Made by a program: the position numbers and the translations under genes | The notes under the pieces: generated by a model | What the model was told of the DNA's origin: nothing | Seen by the model: only the letters and a program-made list of their open reading frames with translations | Database searches by the model: none | In this document: positions 1-7,236 of the stretch, piece by piece | Numbering within the stretch: position 1 is the stretch's first letter | Layout of the letters: every line of letters begins with the position of its first letter | Assembly: GCA_002255315.1 (NCBI GenBank) | Contig: NCBD01000044.1 | Coordinates: 1 to 9,078, forward strand | From: Actinobacteria bacterium 21-64-8 | Lineage (GTDB): Bacteria > Actinomycetota > Acidimicrobiia > Acidimicrobiales > RAAP-2 | Length of the DNA stretch: 9,078 nt | Direction: 5' to 3'

Positions 1-44
1 TCGGCGAGGGCGATGCTCATCAGCTCATCGTCGCTGAGCCTCAT
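1..44 (-). CDS. ribD: Start of a gene, probably ribD (riboflavin deaminase/reductase), cut by window edge
   Basis: Only 14 codons plus two bases are visible, reading MRLSDDELMSIALA. Its ATG overlaps the rpe stop in an ATGA junction (4 bp), so it is very likely translationally coupled to rpe. The acidic start followed by an 'LMxxALA' helix resembles the N-terminus of the RibD cytidine-deaminase-like domain. Actinobacteria such as Mycobacterium also carry ribG/ribD directly after rpe. RibD would deaminate and then reduce the pyrimidine intermediate of riboflavin synthesis. No catalytic motif (HAE, PCxxxGxxxxC) lies inside the window, so the name rests on context plus a short resemblance. I see no strong Shine-Dalgarno sequence of its own. 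Confidence 0.6.
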   Translation of the reverse strand, partial: MRLSDDELMSIALA

Positions 45-724
45 GGTCGGGCGCGCTGAGCGAGCTCACGAAGGGCCCGCGCCGCGGTGAGCGGATCGGG
101 GCGCGAAAAGATCGCCGATCCCGCGACCAACACGTTGGCACCCGCAGCGATCGCCAACGGTGCGCTTCGTTCGTCAATACCGCCGTCGACTTCGAGGTCG
201 ACCTTTAGTGCGCGACGGTCAATCGCTTCGCGTGCGCTACGCACTTTTACCAACACCTCGGGCATGAAGGATTGACCCCCAAAGCCCGGAAAGACCGTCA
301 TGAGCAGCAAGAGATCTATCTCGTCGAGAAAAGGTTCGACGCGCTCAAAGGGCGTGTCAGGATTCGCGGCCAAGCCAACACGAAGTCCGAGCTCGCGCAT
401 CTGGGATATTAACGCTGCCGTGCCGCCAATTTCGACGTGCACCGTGCACCCGTCGGCACCCGCTTCGGCGAAGGCCGCCAGGTAGCGTTCAGGTTGGCTC
501 AACATCAAATGGCAGTCAAAGAACTTGTCGCTGTAGCGACGAAGCGACTGCACGACGGGTGGACCAATCGACACGTTGGGCACAAAGTGTCCGTCCATCA
601 CGTCTACGTGCAGCCAGTCGGTTTCGTCATGAACCAACTCGACGGCGCTCGCCAGTGCGCCAAAGTCGGCCGCAAGTATGGACGGAGCGACTCGCAACGT
701 CCCCGCTACGCCGGCGTCGATCAT
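41..724 (-). CDS. rpe: Ribulose-phosphate 3-epimerase
   Basis: Interconverts D-ribulose 5-phosphate and D-xylulose 5-phosphate in the cytosolic pentose phosphate pathway. The 227-residue protein has the normal family length and a (beta/alpha)8 layout. Seen motifs: APSILAADF (13-21), HVDVMDGHFVPN (39-50), CHLML (71-75), PGFGGQSF (146-153), EVDGGI (178-183) and GSAIF (202-206). By family knowledge H39, D41, H72 and D180 are the metal ligands, with D41 and D180 as acid/base pair. The residue before PGFGG is F145, where N or E is more common. The start is uncertain: GTG (730), GTG (727) and ATG (724) follow each other in frame, and a TTG at 697 would begin just before the conserved APSIL. I chose the ATG. 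It lies 17-23 bp after fmt and overlaps ribD by 4 bp. Confidence 0.96.
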   Translation of the reverse strand: MIDAGVAGTLRVAPSILAADFGALASAVELVHDETDWLHVDVMDGHFVPNVSIGPPVVQSLRRYSDKFFDCHLMLSQPERYLAAFAEAGADGCTVHVEIGGTAALISQMRELGLRVGLAANPDTPFERVEPFLDEIDLLLLMTVFPGFGGQSFMPEVLVKVRSAREAIDRRALKVDLEVDGGIDERSAPLAIAAGANVLVAGSAIFSRPDPLTAARALRELAQRARP

Positions 725-747
725 CACCACTCGCTCAGCCTAGGACT

Positions 748-1632
748 TCACGAGCCCGTACTCGACCACGTGGCGCTTCGATCGTCACGCATTCGCCCCC
801 GCCACCACGCCGGCGCCGTCATCGAGGCGCCTCCTTCGGGGCGCACCCGTTCCCACCGAACGGCTCCGTCCGCGCAGCCCGCCAGGACGTTGCCGTCGTC
901 GAAGCGCACCGCACCGGGCTCGACGCTCGACGCCGACGCGACCGCACGTTCGATCACGAGACGCCGTTCACGCACACGCAGTTCCGCGCCCCCGACGCGA
1001 CAGCGTCGCACGAAGAGTTCGACCGACTCGGACGGATCGAGCACGCGGTCGGCACGAGTGAGCTTGTGCGCGTAGAGAACTTCACCCTCCTGGGGCCGCG
1101 CGTGCTCGAGCAACGTCGCCGAAGCGAGGACCTCCACGAGCGCCTCCGCCCCGATAAGGGCAAGCTCATCGCGCAACGCCGTGGCGTCACGTTCGGCGAT
1201 AACCACGCGACGTTCAAGGTGCACGGGACCCGTGTCGAGCCCCGCTTCCATTGTCATCACTGACACGCCAGTTTCGCGATCACCGGCGAGAATTGCGCGC
1301 TCGACGGGAGCCGCCCCTCGCCAGCGTGGCAACAACGAAAAATGCACGTTCACCATGGGCACCTGCGCGAGCACCGCCGCCGGTACGAGCGCACCGTAGG
1401 CCACGACCACGCCCCGTTCGACGGAGACCTCGAGGACGTCACTAAGTTGATGCGAGACGCGCAGGCCCATTGAGCGCGCGAGGGACTTCACGGGGCTCGC
1501 GGAGAGTTCACTGCCGCGGCCGCGGCGGCGGTCGGCGCGAGTGACGACGAGGGCGACGTCGTGACCTTCACGCACCAGCGCACGAAGGGTCGGCAGCGCC
1601 GCCTCGGGCGTTCCGAGAAACGCGACGCGCAC
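748..1632 (-). CDS. fmt: Methionyl-tRNA formyltransferase
   Basis: Transfers a formyl group from 10-formyltetrahydrofolate to Met-tRNAfMet, giving the initiator tRNA for translation. The 294-residue protein is slightly shorter than the roughly 310-residue family norm. The N-terminal Rossmann-like catalytic domain starts at VAFLGTPEAA (3-12). The loop TRADRRRGRG (31-40) followed by SPVK (46-49) matches the family's folate-side segment. NVHFSLLPRWRG (95-106) and GLDTGP (131-136) supply the catalytic triad N95, H97 and D133, with the same 38-residue spacing as N108/D146 of E. coli Fmt. The C-terminal OB-like tRNA-binding domain begins near YAHKLTRAD and ends in a W- and R-containing tail. It starts at GTG 3 bp after the def stop, with only a weak ribosome site, so coupling to def is likely. 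Fmt and Def act on opposite sides of the same formyl-Met cycle. Confidence 0.97.
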   Translation of the reverse strand: MRVAFLGTPEAALPTLRALVREGHDVALVVTRADRRRGRGSELSASPVKSLARSMGLRVSHQLSDVLEVSVERGVVVAYGALVPAAVLAQVPMVNVHFSLLPRWRGAAPVERAILAGDRETGVSVMTMEAGLDTGPVHLERRVVIAERDATALRDELALIGAEALVEVLASATLLEHARPQEGEVLYAHKLTRADRVLDPSESVELFVRRCRVGGAELRVRERRLVIERAVASASSVEPGAVRFDDGNVLAGCADGAVRWERVRPEGGASMTAPAWWRGRMRDDRSATWSSTGS

Positions 1633-1635
1633 GAA

Positions 1636-2172
1636 CTACTCGCTTAAGAGTTGACGAAGACCATCAGGATCGTCGGCGCGCAACCGTAAACGACGCTTTC
1701 GCAAGATGCGCTTTGCTTCGCGGCGCTGCTCATCGGTCAAGCGTTCAACGAGCAGTACCCCGTCGAGGTGATCAACTTCGTGCTGAAAAATTCTTCCCTC
1801 GAACTCATCGACCTCCAGGTCGAGTTCATTGCCGTCAAGGTCGTAACCACGCAGGTGCACCGCGTTGGCACGCACTATCTCCCAGCTCATCCCCGGCACC
1901 GAGAGGCAACCTTCTTCGTAGACCCACTCACCGCTCGTCTCGACGATGCGCGGGTTGACAATCGTCTTTGGACCGTCGCCCTCGCCCGCGTCGTAGACAA
2001 AGAGGCGCTTTTGCACCCCGATTTGATTCGCCGCGAGACCCACGCCCGGTGCTTCGTACATGGTTTCAATCATCGACTGCGCCAGTGCCGCAATTTTGCC
2101 GTCAATCTGCTCGACGTCGGTCGTGACCTGGTTCAGCACCGGATCACCGAAGGTACGAATGGGAAGCGTCAC
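1636..2172 (-). CDS. def: Peptide deformylase
   Basis: Metalloenzyme that removes the formyl group from the N-terminal methionine of nascent proteins at the ribosome exit. At 178 residues it has normal length. All three family motifs are intact: GVGLAANQIG (43-52), EGCLSVPG (87-94) and QHEVDHLDG (130-138). By family knowledge C89, H131 and H135 hold the metal, E132 is the general base and Q50 stabilises the transition state. The C-terminal segment around 154-165 (KRILRKRRLRLR) is very basic. A basic C-terminal helix docks E. coli deformylase on the ribosome, so a similar role is plausible here (inference). GTG start 32 bp after priA; no ATG is available, and the upstream GTGGTGAA is only a poor ribosome site. 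fmt follows after 3 bp. Confidence 0.98.
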   Translation of the reverse strand: MTLPIRTFGDPVLNQVTTDVEQIDGKIAALAQSMIETMYEAPGVGLAANQIGVQKRLFVYDAGEGDGPKTIVNPRIVETSGEWVYEEGCLSVPGMSWEIVRANAVHLRGYDLDGNELDLEVDEFEGRIFQHEVDHLDGVLLVERLTDEQRREAKRILRKRRLRLRADDPDGLRQLLSE

Positions 2173-2204
2173 TTCACCACGTTATCGTCGCGCCCTGGGC
2201 TGGA

Positions 2205-3902
2205 CTACTCCACGGCGACGCGTAGCGACCCCGCAGGTCGAGGCGCCGCGGACAGCGCGTTAGCCAAGACGGTCGTATCGGGTGCGCTCAGCACAAAACC
2301 GTCTTCGAGTTCTCGCACGCGTATCGAGGGGTTCATCTCCCCCACGAACGTACGAGCCGCGTCGCCACTCACGCGTGCGCGCGCTCCGTATGGTGCGAGC
2401 GAGAGTGCGCGCGCGACGTCGAGTTCGTCGAGCCGCAGAGCCTCCACGTCGCCGCGTTCGACGCTGTCGAGTACGAGGTCGTTCGAACGCCTCGTTTGCA
2501 GCAACACCAACCCACGACCCTCTTGGCGCGAGCCAACCAAACGACCGGCACGCGCCACGGCCAAGACGGCCTGACGACGCGCACTCGCGCGCGGCGCCAA
2601 GAGATACTGATCGACGTCGGCGAAGATCACGAGTGCACTGCGGCGAACGCGCGTCAAGACGGCCTCGGTGCCCACGACGACCCGCTCGAGGTCGTCGGGC
2701 ACACTCTGAGCACTCAATTCACTCACCGGTCGACCAAGTTGCAGGGCGACGTCGCGCGCGAGCGTCGTGATCCCCGAACGAACGCTGCGGAACTTCGTCG
2801 CGCCACAGTCCCGACAGAACCGCTCTCGTGACACGTGTTCTTCCGCACAACGCAGGCGTCCCTCCACCTCTCGCTCACCTTGACCACACATCGCACAGGT
2901 CGCGAGCTCACCGCAACGTACGCACGCGAGCAGACGTCCGGCGCCGAGACGTTGCAAAATAATGACCACCGCGACCTCGTCGTCGCTCTCGAGCGCCCGA
3001 CGTGCTGCGTCGAGTGCTTCACTCGAAAGCGCACCGTCGTGGGGATCGCCGTAGCGCCGATTAACGATCGAGACTCGGGGCCAGTACGGCGCGCCACCTT
3101 CAGAGTTCACCGCGTCGTCCCCACTCAGGGCCGGACTGGGCAGCGCGCTCGTGCACCATAAGGGAACGTCCTCACGGCGACAACGCTCGCGCATAACCTC
3201 GAGCGCGTTCCACGTCGGTGCCGCGGTCGAAGAGAATCCTTCGTCGTCAGCGTCCAAGACGAGTGCACCCGCCAAGCGCGGCACCGGGCTAAATGCGCCA
3301 GCGCGCGTCGCCACAACGAGCGGCCACTGGGCGCGAGCGCGCACCCAGTCGTCGCCGTTGGCGACCGCGAGGCCCCGCCGCGTCAATCGATCGGCCAAAC
3401 GCTTCGCCCACGCGTCGTGGGGCACGAGCACCACGAAGCTGCCCTCACGCTCGCGCGTGGCTTCGTAGCAACCCAGCACGAGACCTAAGGGGTCAACCGT
3501 TGGCGCCAAGCTAATCACTCCGGGAGGAAAAAAACGAACGACGTCGCCGCCGACGCTCGTCGCGGCAGCTTTCTGCGGCGCCGACGCGAGCGCCGTGACG
3601 ATTCGCGACGGTGAAGCCGTCGCGAGCAGACGCGACCACGACCCGTACCAACGCCACGCGGCCCACTGCGTGAGTGAGACCAGCGCGGGGGGCGGACCGT
3701 AGCCCAGCCACTTCGCCACGGGCTTTAAGTCGCGCTCGAAGGAGCCCTCCGCGACGACCCAGCCGCGCACCGAACGGTGATTGAAGTTGACGCGCACGCG
3801 ATCACCGAGACCAACGTGAGCCATCTGCTCGGTCACGGCGTAGTCGAAGGGCCGATTGAGCGCGGCCACCTCGGTGACCACTTGCACGGCCCGAGTGGCC
3901 AC
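2205..3902 (-). CDS. priA: Degenerate PriA, probable replication restart protein without helicase motifs
   Basis: PriA recognises stalled forks and reloads the replicative helicase. The 565 residues are short against about 730 in E. coli. The N-terminal 3'-end-binding domain is recognisable (VQVVTEVAALNRPFDYAV from 6; GLGDRVRVNF 31-40), then a winged-helix segment near LTQWAAWRWYGSW (77-89). Where Walker A (GxTGSGKT) should lie, about 135-150, there is LGLVLGCYEATRE with no P-loop. The DEEH box is replaced by LVLDADDEGF (214-223). The zinc region keeps C327, C330, C336, C339, C352, C363 and C366, but one canonical Cys (position 355) is Glu, with H356 beside it. The C-terminal helicase lobe is only hinted at by ARAGR (450-454) and LLQT (467-470). 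Loss of ATPase motifs is known for actinobacterial PriA, so this is probably an active non-helicase protein. GTG start overlapping the metK stop by 1 bp (TAGTG). Confidence 0.9.
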   Translation of the reverse strand: MATRAVQVVTEVAALNRPFDYAVTEQMAHVGLGDRVRVNFNHRSVRGWVVAEGSFERDLKPVAKWLGYGPPPALVSLTQWAAWRWYGSWSRLLATASPSRIVTALASAPQKAAATSVGGDVVRFFPPGVISLAPTVDPLGLVLGCYEATREREGSFVVLVPHDAWAKRLADRLTRRGLAVANGDDWVRARAQWPLVVATRAGAFSPVPRLAGALVLDADDEGFSSTAAPTWNALEVMRERCRREDVPLWCTSALPSPALSGDDAVNSEGGAPYWPRVSIVNRRYGDPHDGALSSEALDAARRALESDDEVAVVIILQRLGAGRLLACVRCGELATCAMCGQGEREVEGRLRCAEEHVSRERFCRDCGATKFRSVRSGITTLARDVALQLGRPVSELSAQSVPDDLERVVVGTEAVLTRVRRSALVIFADVDQYLLAPRASARRQAVLAVARAGRLVGSRQEGRGLVLLQTRRSNDLVLDSVERGDVEALRLDELDVARALSLAPYGARARVSGDAARTFVGEMNPSIRVRELEDGFVLSAPDTTVLANALSAAPRPAGSLRVAVE

Positions 3903-5098
3903 TAGTTAAGCGACAGTTCCCGGCGTAAATCGTCGAGACGCGGCGTGAGCTCCCAGGTGAAACCTTGGTCGGAGCGTCCAAAGTGACCGTAGGCCGCGGT
4001 GCGCTGGTACACCGGGCGACGCAGATCAAGGTCGCGAATAATGGCAGCCGGACGGAGGTCGAAGATGGCGTCCACGGCCTTGGCAATTTTCGCCCGATCG
4101 ACGCGTTCGGTGCCAAACGTGTCAACTAACACGCTGACGGGACGCGCCACGCCAATGGCGTAGGCGACTTGGACTTCGCAGCGCTCGGCGGCGCCCGAGG
4201 CCACGACGTGCTTCGCGACCCAGCGCGCCGCGTACGCCGCGGAACGGTCTACTTTGCTCGGATCCTTTCCCGAGAAGGCGCCGCCGCCGTGGCGAGCCAT
4301 GCCACCGTACGTATCGACGATGATCTTTCGCCCGGTAAGCCCCGCGTCGGCGTGCGGACCCCCCAGAACGAACTTGCCCGAAGGATTGACGATGAGGCGC
4401 GTGGAGGAGGTGTCGAGATCGCTGGGCAGAACTGGACGAATGACGTGGTCGATCACGTCGCGCTCGATCGTGCCGTGGTCGTAGCCATCTTCGTGCTGGG
4501 TGGAGATGAGAATGGTGTCCACGGCGACGGGTCGACCACCTTCGTAGGCAATCGTGACTTGCGTCTTTCCGTCGGGGCGAACGTAGGGAACTTCGCCCGA
4601 GCGACGCACTTGCGCGAGGCGCATCGAGAGCCGATGCGCGAGCCAAATCGGCAGTGGCATGAAGTCATCGTTGTCGTTGCAGGCGTAGCCGAACATCATG
4701 CCCTGGTCCCCGGCGCCCAGCGCGTTCAGGGCGTCTTCACCACCGGCGCCGCTGCGAAGTTCGAGCGCGACGTCGACACCACCGGCGATGTCGGGGCTCT
4801 GCTGATCAAGCGAGACGAGCACGGCGCAGTTTTTTGCGTCAAAGCCCTTCGCGCCATCGTCGTATCCAATGTCGAGGATGGTGCGTCGCGCGATGGCGCC
4901 AATGTCCACCATGGCGCTCGTCGTAATTTCACCCGCAACGACGCACAGCCCCGTCGTCAGCAGTGTCTCGCACGCGACCCGGGCATTGGGATCCTGGGAC
5001 AAAATGGCGTCAAGCACGCCGTCCGACACTTGATCGGCGATCTTGTCGGGATGACCTTCGGTCACGGACTCCGAGGTAAAAAGTGTGCGATCACTCAT
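3902..5098 (-). CDS. metK: S-adenosylmethionine synthetase (methionine adenosyltransferase)
   Basis: Makes S-adenosylmethionine from ATP and methionine, releasing phosphate and pyrophosphate; the family acts as a cytosolic homotetramer needing Mg2+ and K+. The 398-residue protein is close to family length and shows no gaps. Signatures seen: [13 protein letters not shown] (7-19) with H16 and D18 at the active site, [12 protein letters not shown] (128-139), a [12 protein letters not shown] segment (255-266), and the glycine-rich [16 protein letters not shown] (271-286). These cover both PROSITE-type signatures of the family. Start ATG sits in an ATGA overlap with coaBC and has the strongest ribosome site in the window (AAGGAG, 4-nt spacer), which suggests high translation. 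No SAM riboswitch can fit upstream because coaBC runs right up to it. Confidence 0.99.
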   Translation of the reverse strand: MSDRTLFTSESVTEGHPDKIADQVSDGVLDAILSQDPNARVACETLLTTGLCVVAGEITTSAMVDIGAIARRTILDIGYDDGAKGFDAKNCAVLVSLDQQSPDIAGGVDVALELRSGAGGEDALNALGAGDQGMMFGYACNDNDDFMPLPIWLAHRLSMRLAQVRRSGEVPYVRPDGKTQVTIAYEGGRPVAVDTILISTQHEDGYDHGTIERDVIDHVIRPVLPSDLDTSSTRLIVNPSGKFVLGGPHADAGLTGRKIIVDTYGGMARHGGGAFSGKDPSKVDRSAAYAARWVAKHVVASGAAERCEVQVAYAIGVARPVSVLVDTFGTERVDRAKIAKAVDAIFDLRPAAIIRDLDLRRPVYQRTAAYGHFGRSDQGFTWELTPRLDDLRRELSLN

Positions 5099-6321
5099 GA
5101 AGCTCCTTGGGCTAACAATGAAGCCACCCTAGTCAAGATCACCTCGGCGACCCCTTCTTTGTCGCGCAGCGAGACGACCTCGCGGGCACCGCTGCGCTCG
5201 AAGATAGTGACTTCATTGGTCTCGTGCTCAAAGCCAACTCCCGGTGCCGAGACGTCGTTGGCGACGAGAAGATCGACACCTTTTCTCACCAGTTTCTCGC
5301 GAGCGTTCGCCTCGACGTCTTCGCTCTCGGCAGCGAAACCCACGATCACTTGTCCTTGGCCACGTCCTTCCACCAACGCCGCCAGCACGTCGGGGGTCGC
5401 CTCGAGCTCGAGTACGGGCACGCCGTCTCGACGCTTCAGTTTGTGCGAGGCGGCGCGTACGCGAAAGTCGGCGACCGCCGCGGCCATAATCAGCGCGTCC
5501 GCGCTGGTTTGGAGCTTCACCATCGCCGCGAGCAGCTCGTCCGCGCTCTCGACGGGCACGACAGTGATGGCGCGAGCGACGTCGAGGGGTAGCTCGAGCG
5601 ATACCGTCGACACGAGCGTCACCCGAGCGCCTAAACGGGCCGCCACGCTCGCGAGGGCGTAACCCTGTCGGCCCGAGGAGCGGTTCGCAATCACTCGAAC
5701 GGGATCAATCGCTTCACGCGTCCCCCCCGCACTGATCACCACGTGACGAGCGCTCAAGGGACCTCGGTGGCCCTCGAGTATCCGTTGCGCCATCTCCACA
5801 ATGACGTCGGGTTCGACCATGCGCCCCGCACCCGCGTCACCACCGGCGAGGGGGCCCACCTCGGGGCCAAGCATCATGACGCCTCGGCGGCGAAGCGTGG
5901 CGAGATTCTCCTGCACGGCGGGCTGCTCCCACATCTCGGTGTGCATCGCTGGACAGAGCAAGACGGGCGCGCGGGTGGCGAGCAGGGTCGCGCTTAAGAG
6001 ATCGTCGGCGAGTCCGATCGCGTAGCGCGCGATGAGATGCGCCGTGGCGGGAGCGACGATCACGAGGTCACAGTGTTGGCCGAGGTAAGTGTGGGGAATT
6101 GGCGTCGTCGAATCGCCGTAGAGCGAGGTGCGTACCGCTTCACTCGCCAGGGCCGAAAAGGTCACGGCCCCCACGAAGCGCGTCGCGTCAGGAGTCAGTA
6201 CTGGCGCGACGTGGTAGTCCAGTGCGCGCAGTTGGCGCAAGAGGTCCACGCTCTTGTAGGCGGCAATGCCGCCGGTAACTCCTAGAACAACGCGCGGCGA
6301 GCTAGGCGTCGCGGAGGGCAT
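5095..6321 (-). CDS. coaBC: Bifunctional phosphopantothenoylcysteine decarboxylase / phosphopantothenate-cysteine ligase
   Basis: Carries out two successive steps of coenzyme A synthesis: CTP-dependent joining of cysteine to 4'-phosphopantothenate (CoaB half), then FMN-dependent decarboxylation (CoaC half). In the 408 residues, CoaC comes first: [19 protein letters not shown] from 13, H77 in IPHTYL as likely active-site His, APATAHLIA (90-98) and PAMHTEMW (124-131). The usual PAMN Asn is His, as in mycobacteria. The Cys found in the E. coli clamp motif (ACGDxGxGRM) is Gly here ([10 protein letters not shown], 159-168). CoaB follows from about 190: [11 protein letters not shown] (199-209), N213 before [14 protein letters not shown] (280-287), K294/K296 and GFAAE (328-332). 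The ATG is the only possible start before the first beta strand, overlaps rpoZ by 20 bp and lacks a clear ribosome site. metK overlaps its stop by 4 bp. Confidence 0.98.
   Translation of the reverse strand: MPSATPSSPRVVLGVTGGIAAYKSVDLLRQLRALDYHVAPVLTPDATRFVGAVTFSALASEAVRTSLYGDSTTPIPHTYLGQHCDLVIVAPATAHLIARYAIGLADDLLSATLLATRAPVLLCPAMHTEMWEQPAVQENLATLRRRGVMMLGPEVGPLAGGDAGAGRMVEPDVIVEMAQRILEGHRGPLSARHVVISAGGTREAIDPVRVIANRSSGRQGYALASVAARLGARVTLVSTVSLELPLDVARAITVVPVESADELLAAMVKLQTSADALIMAAAVADFRVRAASHKLKRRDGVPVLELEATPDVLAALVEGRGQGQVIVGFAAESEDVEANAREKLVRKGVDLLVANDVSAPGVGFEHETNEVTIFERSGAREVVSLRDKEGVAEVILTRVASLLAQGAS
5103..5108 (-). promoter_or_regulatory. Strong ribosome binding site of metK
   Basis: AAGGAG on the minus strand with a 4-nt spacer (CTTC) before the metK ATG at 5098. 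It lies within the last codons of coaBC, so metK can be initiated both independently and by coupling through the ATGA overlap. It is the best match to the anti-Shine-Dalgarno sequence that I noticed in the window. Confidence 0.8.
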
Positions 6322-6655
6322 CCGTGAAGGCGTCCAGGTCGCTCGTCTCCTCGAGACGCGCCTCTTCCTGGGCCACGGTCTGGAGGCGTTCGGCCTCGAG
6401 TTCTTCGGCGGTGGGGCGATGGAACTGCAACTTTCCTTCGTACAGTTCTTCCATCGCCAGCGACAGTGACTTGTTCGACACCGACGAGACCTGGGGCGGA
6501 ATCAACGCGCCGTGGCCCGAGCCGAGCCCGTTGTAGTACTCGTTGATCTCTCGAGCACGAATCGCCGTCACGGCGACGAGGGTGAACTTGGAGTCGCCCA
6601 CCTTGTGCAACAAGGTCTCAATGGGCGGATCTACGAGCGTGGGGCGTTCGGCCAT
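6302..6655 (-). CDS. rpoZ: DNA-directed RNA polymerase subunit omega
   Basis: Small subunit that wraps the C-terminus of beta' and helps RNA polymerase assemble. The 117 residues contain the core omega segment PPIETLLHKVGDSKFTLV (9-26) and AIRAREINEYYNGLGSG (30-46), with the conserved 'RAREIN.YY' helix. A second block, NKSLSLAMEELYEGKL, matches the C-terminal part seen in actinobacterial omega proteins. The tail is charged and likely helical. I chose ATG at 6655 rather than the in-frame TTG at 6664, because AAAGGA lies 9 nt before the ATG and directly abuts the TTG. It begins 5 bp after the gmk stop. The gmk-rpoZ-coaBC order is very widely conserved in bacteria. Confidence 0.97.
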   Translation of the reverse strand: MAERPTLVDPPIETLLHKVGDSKFTLVAVTAIRAREINEYYNGLGSGHGALIPPQVSSVSNKSLSLAMEELYEGKLQFHRPTAEELEAERLQTVAQEEARLEETSDLDAFTDALRDA

Positions 6656-6660
6656 GAAGG

Positions 6661-7236
6661 TCAATCCTTTGACGAGGGGTTACGCCGAAGCTGGCGCAGC
6701 CCTTCCAGTATAGAGAGAATCTCGCTCGTGGCCCGCTCGAGGTCATCGTTAACGATGGTGTAACTCGCCAGTGCCTGGCCACGCGCCAGTTCGTGGGGCG
6801 TACTCGAGAGGCGCTGGCGCACGTGCGCTTCGTGGTCCCCACGAAGACGAAGCCGCTCTTCGAGTTCAAAAAGCGACGGGGGAAGGATTAAAAAGACCGT
6901 CGCGTCAGGAAAACGCGCGCGCACCTGTTCAGCCCCTTGGACCTCAATTTCGAGCAACACGTCGCGATCTTGGGGTGCGTCGGGCAGGGGTGTGCCGTAG
7001 AGGTGTTCATGGAACGCAGCCCACTCGAGAAAGCGCCCCTCGTCGATCGCGCGGCGAAACGTCGCGTCGTCGACGAAGACGTACTCGTCACCACGCTCGA
7101 CGGGCCGTTTTTCGCGCGTCGTCCAACTTCGACTGAGCCAGAGCCGGGGTTCACGTTCAATAAGCCGCGCGGCCAGGGTTCCTTTACCCACGCCTCCGGG
7201 GCCAATGAGTACGACGACAAGGGGTTCAGCGCACAA
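6661..7236 (-). CDS. gmk: Guanylate kinase
   Basis: Phosphorylates GMP to GDP with ATP, an essential step for guanine nucleotides. With the start used here the protein has 191 residues, normal for the family. Seen: P-loop GPGGVGKGT (12-20), SRSWTTREKRP (35-45) in the GMP-binding region, GDEYVFVDDATF (49-60), GRFLEWAAFHEHLYGTP (67-83) with E71 and Y80 as likely GMP contacts, EIEVQGAEQVR where the first acidic residue is usually Asp, a lid region near RLRLRGDHEAHVRQRL, and YTIVNDDLERA close to the end. The start is uncertain. No ATG or GTG lies near the P-loop. TTG at 7236 gives an 11-bp overlap with mihF. TTGs at 7272 and 7299 would add unconserved residues and lie deeper inside mihF. None has a clear ribosome site. 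Confidence 0.96.
   Translation of the reverse strand: MCAEPLVVVLIGPGGVGKGTLAARLIEREPRLWLSRSWTTREKRPVERGDEYVFVDDATFRRAIDEGRFLEWAAFHEHLYGTPLPDAPQDRDVLLEIEVQGAEQVRARFPDATVFLILPPSLFELEERLRLRGDHEAHVRQRLSSTPHELARGQALASYTIVNDDLERATSEILSILEGLRQLRRNPSSKD
6665..6670 (-). promoter_or_regulatory. Ribosome binding site that decides the rpoZ start
   Basis: AAAGGA on the minus strand, 9 nt before ATG 6655. The alternative in-frame TTG at 6664 abuts this site directly and could not use it, so the ATG is preferred. The site lies in the final codons of gmk. Confidence 0.75.

Noticed and set aside
2173..2204. The priA-def gap as a terminator or promoter
   Set aside because: Only 32 bp, with no stem-loop followed by a T run and no convincing -35/-10 pair.
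1768..2574. Plus-strand open frame of 268 codons, and a similar one at 437-1075
   Set aside because: They are antisense to def/priA and rpe/fmt and have biased, motif-free translations.
5099..5200. A SAM riboswitch before metK
   Set aside because: The region is the conserved 3' end of coaBC and metK starts within its stop codon, leaving no leader.
4169..5662. A 497-codon open frame on the plus strand
   Set aside because: It lies wholly antisense to metK and the 3' part of coaBC, both unmistakable. The translation is rich in R, S, T and A with no recognisable motif, as expected for the opposite strand of GC-rich genes.
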